Shown piece by piece: positions 39,844-52,700 of a stretch of 64,000 nucleotides of DNA. The DNA is from Nematostella vectensis. Taxonomy: Eukaryota > Cnidaria > Anthozoa > Actiniaria > Edwardsiidae. The position numbers and the translations under genes are program-made. Location of the stretch: positions 1,619,001 to 1,683,000 of the forward strand of contig NC_064044.1 in assembly GCF_932526225.1 (NCBI RefSeq), written 5' to 3'. Every line of letters starts with the position of its first letter. Within the stretch, counting starts at the first letter, position 1. The notes under the pieces are model-generated. The model searched no databases. It was given only the letters and a program-made list of their open reading frames with translations, and was not told the origin of the DNA.

Positions 39844-42800
39844 ATATCGATATTAATTATACTGTTCTTGGTGTGTCATGATATAAAAAGAAGGTATAGG
39901 GACATTTTTATGTACTCTCAGCATCTTTGATGTGCTCATGCTTTGTTCAGGATCCTGTACATATTTTATGCACACAAGAACTAACTAGATTCCTTGGATA
40001 ACTTGATTAAGTAGATTCTAACATAGAGCATAGCGCTCGATAGATTGATATACATTTTTTTTCGAGTATACTGTTTTATTTTTCCTAATGTTACTTTTTC
40101 GGAATTTACATTCGGAAAAAAAATTATCGATTGTAATCTTTTGGAGGTTACACTCGTAAAACAAATTCCCGAATGTAACCCTGAAGCTTTTCCCGAATGT
40201 AACCTCCAGTCCGATGGTGACTTTGCTTGGGATAGTTTACGATACCAATAGTATTAAAAGTAATTTTCATTACAATTCCCTTCAGCAATGCCACGTTAGT
40301 CTTTCGTTGCGGGCACTTGACTACTAACGCAGCCACCCGGGTTCGATTCCCGCTGATAGCCTTTTTTTTTCTTTATTATTTTTTTAAATATCGATACATA
40401 ATTATACTGTTTTTGGTGTGTCATGACATAAAAAGAAGGTATAGGGACATTTTTATGTGCTCTCAGCATCTTTGATGTGCTCATGCTTTGTTCAGGATAC
40501 TGTACATATTTTGTGCACACAAGAACTAACTAGATTCCTTGGATAACTTGATTAAGTAGATTCTAACATAGAGCATAGCGCTCGATAGATTGATATACCT
40601 TTTTTTCCGAGTATACTGTTTTATTTTTCCTAATGTTACTTTTTGGAATTTACATTCGGAAAAAAAATTATCGATTGTAACCTTTTGGAGGTTACACTCG
40701 TAAAACAAATTCCCGAATGTAACCCTGAAGCTTTTCCCGAATGTAACCTCCAGTCCGATGGTGACTTTGCTTGGGATAGTTTACGATACCAATAGTATTA
40801 AAAGTAATTTTCATTACAATTCCCTTCAGCAATGCCACGTTAGTCTTTCGTTGCGGGCACTTGACTACTAACGCAGCGACCCAGGTTCGATTCCCGCTGA
40901 TAGCCTCTTTTTTTTTATTTTTTTTTTAAATATCGATACTTAATTATACTGTTCTTGGTGTGTCATGACATAAAAAGAAGGTATAGGGACATTTTTATGT
41001 ACTCTCAGCATCTTTGATGTGCTCATGCTTTGTTCAGGATCCTGTACATATTTTATGCACACAAGAACTAACTAGATTCCTTGGATAACTTGATTAAGTA
41101 GATTCTAACATAGAGCATAGCGCTCGATAGATTGATATTCCTTTTTTTCCGAGTATACTGTTTTATTTTTCCTAATGTTACTTATTGGAATTTACATTCG
41201 GAAAAAAAAAATATCGAGTGTAACCGTTTGGAGGTTACACTCGTAAAACAAATTCCCGAATGTAACCCTGAAGCTTTTCCCGAATGTAACCTCCAGTCCG
41301 ATGGTGACTTTGCTTGGGATAGTTTACGATACCAATAGTATTAAAAGTAATTTTCATTACAATTCCCTTCAGCAATGCCACGTTAGTCTTTCGTTGCGGG
41401 CACCTGACTACTAACGCAGCAACCCGGGTTCGATTCCCGCTGATAGCCTATTTTTTTTTCCTTTATTTTTTTTAAAATATCGATACTTAATTATACTGTT
41501 CTTGGTGTGTCATGACATAAAAAGAAGGTATAGGGACATTTTTATGTACTCTCAGCATCTTTGATGTGCTCATGCTTTGTTCAGTATCCTGTACATATTT
41601 TATGCACACAAGAACTATTTAGATTCCTTGGATAACTTGATTAAGTAGATTCTAACATAGAGCATAGCGCTCGATAGATTGATATACCTTTTTTTCCGAG
41701 TATACTGTTTTATTTTTCATAATGTTACTTTTTGGAATTTACATTCGGAAAAAAAATTATCGATTGTAACCTTTTGGAGGTTACACTCGTAAAACAAATT
41801 CCCGAATGTAACCCTGAAGCTTTTCCCGAATGTAACCTCCAGTCCGATGGTGACTTTGCTTGGGATAGTTTACGATACCAATAGTATTAAAAGTAATTTT
41901 CATTACAATTCCCTTCAGTAATGCCACGTTAGTCTTTCGTTGCGGGCACTTGACTACTAACGCAGCGGCCCGGGGTCGATTCCCGCTGATAGCCTATTTT
42001 TTTTTCTTTATTCTAATTTTTAAATATCGATACTTAATTATACTGTTCTTGGTGTGTCATGACATAAAAAGAAGGTATAGGGACATTTTTATGTACTCTT
42101 AGCATCTTTGATGTGCTCATGCTTTGTTCAGGATCCTGTACATATTTTATGCACACAAGAACTAACTAGATTCCTTGGATAACTTGATTAAGTAGATTCT
42201 AACATAGAGCATAGCGCTCGATAGATTGATATACCTTTTTTTCTGAGTATACTGTTTTATTTTTCCTAATGTTACTTTTTGGAATTTACATTCGGAAAAA
42301 AAATTATCGATTGTAACCTTTTGGAGGTTACACTCGTAAAACAAATTCCCGAATGTAACCCTGAAGCTTTTCTCGAATGTAACCTCTAGTCCGATGGTGA
42401 CTTTGCTTGGGATAGTTTACGATACCAATAGTATTAAAAGTAATTTTCATTACAATTCCCTTCAGCAATGCCACGTTAGTCTTTCGTTGCGGGCACTTGA
42501 CTACTAACGCAGCGACCCGGGTTCGATTCCCTCTGATAGCCTATTTTTTTTTTTTTTTTTTTAATATCGATACTTAATTATACTGTTCTTGGTGTGTCAT
42601 GACATAAAAAGAAGGTATAGGGACATTTTTATGTGCTCTCAGCATCTTTGATGTGCTCATGCTTTGTTCAGGATACTGTACATATTTTATGCACACAAGA
42701 ACTAACTAGATTCCTTGGATAACTTGATTAAGTAGATTCTAACATAGAGCATAGCGCTCGATAGATTGATATACCTTTTTTTCCGAGTATACTGTTTTAT

Positions 42801-45306
42801 TTTTCCTAATGTTACTTTTTGGAATTTACATTCGGAAAAAAAATTATCGATTGTAACATTTTGGAGGTTACACTCGTAAAACAAATTCCCGAATGTAACC
42901 CTGAAGCTTTTCCCGAATGTAACCTCCAGTCCGATGGTGACTTTGCTTGGGATAGTTTACGATACCAATAGTATTAAAAGTAATTTTCATTACAATTCCC
43001 TTCAGCAATGCCACGTTAGTCTTTCGTTGCGGGCACTTGACTACTAACGCAGCGACCCGGGTTCGATTCCCGCTGATAGCCTCTTTTTTTTTATTTTTTT
43101 TTTTAAATATCGATACTTAATTATACTGTTCTTGGTGTGTCATGACATAAAAAGAAGGTATAGGGACATTTTTATGTACTCTCAGCATCTTTGATGTGCT
43201 CATGCTTTGTTCAGGATCCTGTACATATTTTATGCACACAAGAACTAACTAGATTCCTTGGATAACTTGATTAAGTAGATTCTAACATAGAGCATAGCGC
43301 TCGATAGATTGATATACCTTTTTTTCCGAGTATACTGTTTTATTTTTCCTAATGTTACTTATTGGAATTTACATTCGGAAAAAAAAAATATCGAGTGTAA
43401 CCGTTTGGAGGTTACACTCGTAAAACAAATTCCCGAATGTAACCCTGAAGCTTTTCCCGAATGTAACCTCCAGCCCGATGGTGACTTTGCATGGGATAGT
43501 TTACGATACCAATAGTATTAAAAGTAATTTTCGTTACAATTCCCTTCAGCAATGCTACGTTAGTCTTTCGTTGCGGGCACTTGACTACTAACGCAGTTAC
43601 CCGGGTTCGATTCCCGCTGATAACCTATTTTTTTTTTCTTTATTATTTTTTTTTTAAATATCGATACTTAATTATACTGTTCTTGGTGTGTTATGACATA
43701 AAAAGAAGGTATAGGGACATTTTTTTTTTATTTACTCTCAGCATCTTTGATGTGCTCATGCTTTGTTCAGGATCCTGTACATATTTTATGCACACAAGAA
43801 CTAACTAGATTCCTTGGATAACTTGATTAAGTAGATTCTAACATAGAGCATAGCGCTCGATAGATTGATATACCTTTATTTCCGAGTATACTGTTTTATT
43901 TTTCCTAATGTTACTTTTTGGAATTTACATTCGGAAAAACAATTATCGATTGTAACCTTTTGGAGGTTACACTCGTAAAACAAATTCCCGAATGTAACCC
44001 TGAAGCTTTTCCCGAATGTAACCTCCAGTCCGATTGTGACTTTGCTTGGGATAGTTTACGATACCAATAGTATTAAAAGTAATTTTCATTACAATTCCCT
44101 TCAGCAATGCCTCGTTAGTCTTTCGTTGCGGGCACTTGACTACTAACGCAGCGACCCGGGTTCGATTCCCGCTGATAGCCTATTTTTTTTTTCTTTTTTT
44201 TTTAAAATATCGATACTTAATTATACTGTTCTTGGTGTGTCATGACATAAAAAGAAGGTATAGGGACATTTTTATGTACTCTCAGCATCTTTGATGTGCT
44301 CATGCTTTGTTCAGGATCCTGTACATATTTTATGCACACAAGAACTAACTAGATTCCTTGGATAACTTGATTAAGTAGATTCTAACATAGAGCATAGCGC
44401 TCGATAGATTGATATACCTTTTTTTCCGAGTATACTGTTTTATTTTTCCTAATGTTACTTATTGGAATTTACATTCGGAAAAAAAAAAAATATCGAGTGT
44501 AACCGTTTGGAGGTTACACTCGTAAAACAAATTCCCGAATGTAACCCTGAAGCTTTTCCCGAATGTAACCTCCAGCCCGATGGTGACTTTGCATGGGATA
44601 GTTTACGATACCTATAGTATTAAAAGTAATTTTCGTTACAATTCCCTTCAGCAATGCTACGTTAGTCTTTCGTTGCGGGCACTTGACTACTAACGCAGTT
44701 ACCCGGGTTCGATTCCCGCTGATAACCTATTTTTTTTTCTTTATTTTTTTTTTTTTAAATATCGATACTTAATTATACTGTTCTTGGTGTGTCATGACAT
44801 AAAAAGAAGGTATAGGGACATTTTTATGTACTCTCAGCATCTTTGATGTGCTCATGCTTTGTTCAGGATCCTGTACATATTTTATGCACACACGAACTAA
44901 CTAGATTCCTTGGATAACTTGATTAAGTAGATTCTAACATAGAGCATAACGCTCGATAGATTGATATACCTTTATTTCCGAGTATACTGTTTTTTTTTCC
45001 TAATGTTACTTTTTGGAATTTACATTCGGAAAAAAAATTATCGATTGTAACATTTTGGAGGTTACACTCGTAAAACAAATTCCCGAATGTAACCCTGAAG
45101 CTTTTCCCGAATGTAACCTCCAGTCCGATGGTGACTTTGCTTGGGATAGTTTACTATACCAATAGTATTAAAAGTAATTTTCATTACAATTCCCTTCAGC
45201 AATGCCACGTTAGTCTTTCGTTGCGGGCACTTGACTACTAACGCAGCGGCCCGGGTTCGATTCCCGCTGATAGCCTATTTGTTTTTTCTTTATTATTTTT
45301 TTTTTT
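39844..45306 (+). repeat. Monomers 74-83, tetramer and dimer spacing
   Basis: The unit at 39844 joins the dimer block to a new set and resembles the unit at 11401. Units at 40928 and 43107 share the spacer TAGCCTCTTTTTTTTTATT and ATATCGAGTGTAACCG, at an offset of about 2179 bp; the latter variant also occurs in the unit at 44208. Units at 43107 and 44208 both have TTTTCGTTACAATTCC and GCAGTTACCCGGG. The unit at 43656 has an expanded T-run in GACATTTTTTTTTTTATTTAC near 43720. From about 41.97 kb the GCAGCGGCCCGG variant of the tRNA-like segment begins to appear. Confidence 0.75.
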
Positions 45307-48300
45307 AATATCGATACTTAATTATACTGTTCTTGGTGTGTCATGGCATAAAAAGAAGGTATAGGGACATTTTTATGTACTCTCAGCATCTTTGATGTGC
45401 TCATGCTTTGTTCAGGATCCTGTACATATTTTATGCACCCAAGAACTAACTAGATTCCTTGGATAACTTGATTAAGTAGATTCGAACATAGAGCATAGCG
45501 CTCGATAGATTGATATACCTTTTTTTCCGAGTATACTGTTTTATTTTTCCTAATGTTACTTTTTGGAATATACATTCGGAAAAACAATTATCGATTGTAA
45601 CCTTTTGGAGGTTACACTCGTAAAACAAATTCCCGAATGTAACCCTGAAGCTTTTCCCGAATGTAACCTCCAGTCCGATGGTGACTTTGCTTGGGATAGT
45701 TTACGATACCAATAGTATTAAAAGTAATTTTCATTACAATTCCCTTCAGCAATGCCACGTTAGTCTTTCGTTGCGGGCACTTGACTACTAACGCAGCTAC
45801 CCGGGTTCGATTCCCGCTGATAGCCTATTTTTTTTTTTAAATATCGATACTTTATTATACTGTTCTTGGTAAGTCATGACATAAAAAGAAGGTATAGGGA
45901 CATTTTTATGTGCTCTCAGCATCTTTGATGTGCTCATGCTTTGTTCAGGATACTGTACATATTTTATGCACACAAGAACTAACTAGACTCCTTGGATAAC
46001 TTGATTAAGTAGATTCTAACATAGAGCATAGCGCTCGATAGATTGATATACCTTTTTTTCCGAGTATACTGTTTTATTTTTCCTAATGTTACTTTTTGGA
46101 ATATACATTCGGAAAAACAATTATCGATTGTAACCTTTTGGAGGTTACACTCGTAAAACAAATTCCCGAATGTAACCCTGAAGCTTTTCCCGAATGTAAC
46201 CTCCAGTCCGATGGTGACTTTGCTTGGGATAGTTTACGATACCAATAGTATTAAAAGTAATTTTCATTACAATTCCCTTCAGCAATGCCACGTTAGTCTT
46301 TCGTTGCGGGCACTTGACTACTAACGCAGCGACCCGGGTTCGATTCCCGCTGATAGCCTATTTTTTTTTTTTAAATATCGATACTTAATTATACTGTTCT
46401 TGGTGTGTCATGACATAAAAAGAAGGTATAGGGACATTTTTATGTGCTCTCAGCATCTTTGATGTGCTCATGCTTTGTTCAGGATACTGTACATATTTTA
46501 TGCACACAAGAACTAACTAGATTCCTTGGATAACTTGATTAAGTAGATTCTAACATAGAGCATAGCGCTCGATAGATTGATATACCTTTTTTTCCGAGTA
46601 TACTGTTTTATTTTTCCTAATGTTTCTTTTTGGAATTTACATTCGGAAAAAAAATTATCGATTGTAACCTTTTGGAGGTTACACTCGTAAAACAAATTCC
46701 CGAATGTAACCCTGAAGCTTTTCCCGAATGTAACCTCCAGTCCGATGGTGACTTTGCTTGGGATAGTTTACGATACCAATAGTATTAAAAGTAATTTTCA
46801 TTACAATTCCCTTCAGCAATGCCACGTTAGTCTTTCGTTGCGGGCATGTGACTACTAACGCAGCGACCCGGGTTCGATTCCCGCTGATAGCCTATTTTTT
46901 TCTTTATTTTTTTTTAATATCGATACTTAATTATACTGTTCTTGGTGTGTCATGACATAAAAAGAAGGTATAGGGACATTTTTATGTACTCTCAGCATCT
47001 TTGATGTGCTCATGCTTTGTTCAGGATCCTGTACATATTTTATGCACACACGAACTAACTAGATTCCTTGGATAACTTGATTAAGTAGATTCTAACATAG
47101 AGCATAGCGCTCGATAGATTGATATACCTTTATTTCCGAGTATACTGTTTTATTTTTCCTAATGTTACTTTTTGGAATTTACATTCGGAAAAAAAATTAT
47201 CGATTGTAACCTTTTGGAGGTTACACTCGTAAAACAAATTCCCGAATGTAACCCTGAAGCTTTTCTCGAATGTTACCTCCAGTCCGATGGTGACTTTGCT
47301 TGGGATAGTTTACGATACCAATAGTATTAAAAGTAATTTTCATTACAATTCCCTTCAGCAATGCCACGTTAGTCTTTCGTTGCGGGCACTTGACTACTAA
47401 CGCAGCGGCCCGGGTTCGATTCCCGCTGATAGCCTATTTTTTATTCTTTATTCTTTTTTTTAAATATCGATACTTAATTATACTGTTCTTGGTGTGTCAT
47501 GACATAAAAAGAAGGTATAGGGACATTTTTATGTACTCTCAGCATCTTTGATGTGCTCATGCTTTGTTCAGGATCCTGTACATATTTTATGCACACACGA
47601 ACTAACTAGATTCCTTGGATAACTTGATTAAGTAGATTCTAACATAGAGCATAGCGCTCGATAGATTGATATACCTTTATTTCCGAGTATACTGTTTTTT
47701 TTTCCTAATGTTACTTTTTGGAATTTACATTCGGAAAAAAAATTATCGATTGTAACCTTTTGGAGGTTACACTCGTAAAAAAAATTCCCGAATGTAACCC
47801 TGAAGCTTTTCCCGAATGTAACCTCCAGTCCGATGGTGACTTTGCTTGGGATAGTTTACTATACCAATAGTATTAAAAGTAATTTTCATTACAATTCCCT
47901 TCAGCAATGCCACGTTAGTCTTTCGTTGCGGGCACTTGACTACTAACGCAGCGGCCCGGGTTCGATTCCCGCTGATAGCCTATTTTTTTTTTCTTTATTA
48001 TTTTTTTTTAAATATCGATACTTAATTATACTGTTCTTGGTGTGTCATGACATAAAAAGAAGGTATAGGGACATTTTTATGTACTCTCAGCATCTTTGAT
48101 GTGCTCATGCTTTGTTCAGGATCCTGTACATATTTTATGCACACAAGAACTAACTAGATTCCTTGGATAACTTGATTAAGTAGATTCTAACATAGAGCAT
48201 AGCGCTAGATAGATTGATATACCTTTTTTTCCGAGTATACTGTTTTATTTTTCCTAATGTTACTTTTTGGAATATACATTCGGAAAAACAATTATCGATT

Positions 48301-49740
48301 GTAACCTTTTGGAGGTTACACTCGTAAAACAAATTCCCGAATGTAACCCTGAAGCTTTTCCCGAATGTAACCTCCAGTCCGATGGTGACTTTGCTTGGGA
48401 TAGTTTACGATACCAATAGTATTAAAAGTAATTTTCATTACAATTCCCTTCAGCAATGCCACGTTAGTCTTTCGTTGCGGGCACTTGACTACTAACGCAG
48501 CTACCCGGGTTCGATTCCCGCTGATAGCCTATTTTTTTTCTTTACTATTTTTTTAAATATCGATACTTAATTATACTGTTCTTGGTGTGTCATGACATAA
48601 AAAGAAGGTATAGGGACATTTTTATGTACTCTCAGCATCTTTGATGTGCTCATGCTTTGTTCAGGATCCTGTACATATTTTATGCACACAAGAACAAACT
48701 AGATTCTTTGGATAACTTGATTAAGTAGATTCTAACATAGAGCATAGCGCTCGATAGATTGATATACCTTTATTTCCGAGTATACTGTTTTTTTTCCTAA
48801 TGTTACTTTTTGGAATTTACATTCGGAAAAAAAATTATCGATTGTAACCTTTTGGAGGTTACACTCGTAAAACAAATTCCCGAATGTAACCCTGAAGCTT
48901 TTCCCGAATGTAACCTCCAGTCCGATGGTGACTTTGCTTGGGATAGTTTACTATACCAATAGTATTAAAAGTAATTTTCATTACAATTCCCTTCAGCAAT
49001 GCCACGTTAGTCTTTCGTTGCGGGCACTTGACTTCTAACGCAGCGGCCCGGGTTCGATTCCCGCTGATAGCCTATTTTTTTTTTCTTTATTATTTTTTTT
49101 TAAATATCGATACTTAATTATACTGTTCTTGGTGTGTCATGACATAAAAAGAAGGTATAGGGACATTTTTATGTACTCTCAGCATCTTTGATGTGCTCAT
49201 GCTTTGTTCAGGATCCTGTACATATTTTATGCACACAAGAACTAACTAGATTCTTTGGTAACTTGATTAAGTAGATTCTAACATAGAGCATAGCGCTCGA
49301 TAGATTGATATACCTTTATTTCCGAGTATACTGTTTTATTTTTCCTAATGTTACTTTTTGGAATTTACATTCGGAAAAAAAATTATCGATTGTAACCTTT
49401 TGGAGGTTACACTCGTAAAACAAATTCCCGAATGTAACCCTGAAGCTTTTCCCGAATGTTACCTCCAGTCCGATGCTGACTTTGCTTGGGATAGTTTACT
49501 ATACCAATAGTATTAAAAGTAATTTTCATTACAATTCCCTTCAGCAATGCCACGTTAGTCTTTCGTTGCGGGCACTTGACTACTAACGCTGGGGCCCGGG
49601 TTCGATTCCCGCTGATAGTCTTTTTTTTTTTTCTTTATTCTTTTTTTTAAATATCGATACTTAATTAAACTGTTCTTGGTGTGTCATGACATAAAAAGAA
49701 GGTATAGGGACATTTGTATGTACTCTCAGCAACTTTGATG
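45307..49740 (+). repeat. Right-arm subfamilies before the 12-mer
   Basis: Two subfamilies interleave. One has GGAATATACATTCGG and GGAAAAACAATT (units at 45307, 45839, 48010). The other has CACACGAACTAAC, ACCTTTATTTCCGAG, a T-run replacing GTTTTATTTTTCC, and TTTACTATACC (units at 46917-47463, 48556 and 49101). Units at 45307-46374 are close to those at 51832-52366, including TATTTGTTTTTTC and AATGTTTCTTTTTGG. Confidence 0.75.
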
Positions 49741-49749
49741 TGCTCATGC

Positions 49750-52700
49750 TTTGTTCAGGATCCTGTACATATTTTATGCACACAAGAACTAACTAGATTC
49801 CTTGGATAACTTGATTAAGTAGATTCTAACATAGAGCATAGCGCTTGATAGATTGATATACCTTTTTTTTCGAGTATACTGTTTTATTTTTCCTAATGTT
49901 ACTTTTTGGAATATACATTCGGAAAAACAATTATCGATTGTAACCTTTTGGAGGTTACACTCGTAAAACAAATTCCCGAATGTAACCCTGAAGCTTTTCC
50001 CGAATGTAACCTCCAGTCCGATGGTGACTTTGCTTGGGATAGTTTACGATACCAATAGTATTAAAAGTAATTTTCATTACAATTCCCTTCAGCAATGCCA
50101 CGTTAGTCTTTCGTTGCGGGCACTTGACTACTAACGCAGCGACCCGGGTTCGATTCCCGCTGATAGCCTATTTTTTTTCTTTACTATTTTTTTAAATATC
50201 GATACTTAATTATACTGTTCTTGGTGTGTCATGACATAAAAAGAAGGTATAGGGACATTTTTATGTACTCTCAGCATCTTTGATGTGCTCATGCTTTGTT
50301 CAGGATCCTGTACATATTTTATGCACACAAGAACAAACTAGATTCTTTGGATAACTTGATTAAGTAGATTCTAACATAGAGCATAGCGCTCGATAGGTTG
50401 ATATACCTTTTTTTCCGAGTATACTGTTTTATTTTTCCTAATGTTACTTTTTGGAATTTACATTCGGAAAAAAAATTATCGATTGTAACCTTTTGGAGGT
50501 TACACTCGTAAAACAAATTCCCGAATGTAACCCTGAAGCTTTTCCCGAATGTAACCTCAAGTCCGATGGTGACTTTGCTTGGGATAGTTTACTATACCAA
50601 TAGTATTAAAAGTAATTTTCATTACAATTCCCTTCAGCAATGCCACGTTAGTCTTTCGTTGCGGGCACTTGACTACTAACGCAGCGGCCCGGGTTCGATT
50701 CCCGCTGATAGCCTATTTTTTTTTCTTTATTCTTTTTTTTAAATATCGATACTTAATTATACTGTTCTTGGTGTGTCATGACATAAAAAGAAGGTATAGG
50801 GACATTTTTATGTGCTCTCAGCATCTTTGATGTGCTCATGCTTTGTTCAGGATACTGTACATATTTTATGCACACAAGAACTAACTAGATTCCTTGGATA
50901 ACTTGATTAAGTAGATTCTAACATAGAGCATAGCGCTCGATAGATTGATATACCTTTTTTTCCGAGTATACTGTTTTATTTTTCCTAATGTTACTTTTTG
51001 GAATTTACATTCGGAAAAAAAATTATCGATTGTAACCTTTTGGAGGTTACACTCGTAAAACAAATTCCCGAATGTAACCCTGAAGCTTTTCCCGAATGTA
51101 ACCTCCAGTCCGATGGTGACTTTGCTTGGGATAGTTTACGATACCAATAGTATTAAAAGTAATTTTCATTACAATTCCCTTCAGCAATGCCACGTTAGTC
51201 TTTCGTTGCGGGCACGTGACTACTAACGCAGCGACCCGGGTTCGATTCCCGCTGATAGCCTATTTTTTTTCTTCATTTTTTTTTAATATCGATACTTAAT
51301 TATACTGTTCTTGGTGTGTCATGACATAAAAAGAAGGTATAGGGACATTTTTATATACTCTCAGCATCTTTGATGTGCTCATGCTTTGTTCAGGATCCTG
51401 TACATATTTTATGCACTCACGAACTAACTAGATTCCTTGGATAACTTGATTAAGTAGATTCTAACATAGAGCATAGCGCTCGATAGATTGATATACCTTT
51501 ATTTCCGAGTATACTGTTTTTTTTCCTAATGTTACTTTTTGGAATTTACATTCGGAAAAAAAATTATCGATTGTAACCTTTTGGAGGTTACACTCGTAAA
51601 ACAAATTCCCGAATGTAACCCTGAAGCTTTTCCCGAATGTAACCTCCAGTCCGATGGTGACTTTGCTTGGGATAGTTTACTATACCAATAGTATTAAAAG
51701 TAATTTTCATTACAATTCCCTTCAGCAATGCCACGTTAGTCTTTCGTTGCGGGCACTTGACTACTAACGCAGCGGCCCGGGTTCCATTACCGCTGATAGC
51801 CTATTTGTTTTTTCTTTATTATTTTTTTTTTAATATCGATACTTAATTATACTGTTCTTGGTGTGTCATGACATAAAAAGAAGGTATAGGGACATTTTTA
51901 TGTACTCTCAGCATCTTTGATGTGCTCATGCTTTGTTCAGGATCCTGTACATATTTTATGCACACAAGAACTAACTAGATTCCTTGGATAACTTGATTAA
52001 GTAGATTCTAACATAGAGCATAGCGCTCGATAGATTGATATACCTTTTTTTCCGAGTATACTGTTTTATTTTTCCTAATGTTACTTTTTGGAATATACAT
52101 TCGGAAAAACAATTATCGATTGTAACCTTTTGGAGGTTACACTCGTAAAACAAATTCCCGAATGTAACCCTGAAGCTTTTCCCGAATGTAACCTCCAGTC
52201 CGATGGTGACTTTGCTTGGGATAGTTTACGATACCAATAGTATTAAAAGTAATTTTCATTACAATTCCCTTCAGCAATGCCACGTTAGTCTTTCGTTGCG
52301 GGCACTTGACTACTAACGCAGCGACCCGGGTTCGATTCCCGCTGATAGCCTATTTTTTTTTTTTAAATATCGATACTTAATTATACTGTTCTTGGTGTGT
52401 CATGACATAAAAAGAAGGTATAGGGACATTTTTATGTGCTCTCAGCATCTTTGATGTGCTCATGCTTTGTTCAGGATCCTGTACATATTTTATGCACACA
52501 AGAACTAACTAGATTCCTTGGATAACTTGATTAAGTAGATTCTAACATAGAGCATAGCGCTCGATAGATTGATATACCTTTTTTTCCGAGTATACTGTTT
52601 TATTTTTCCTAATGTTTCTTTTTGGAATTTACATTCAGAAAAAAAATTATCGATTGTAACCTTTTGGAGGTTACACTCGTAAAACAAATTCCCGAATGTA

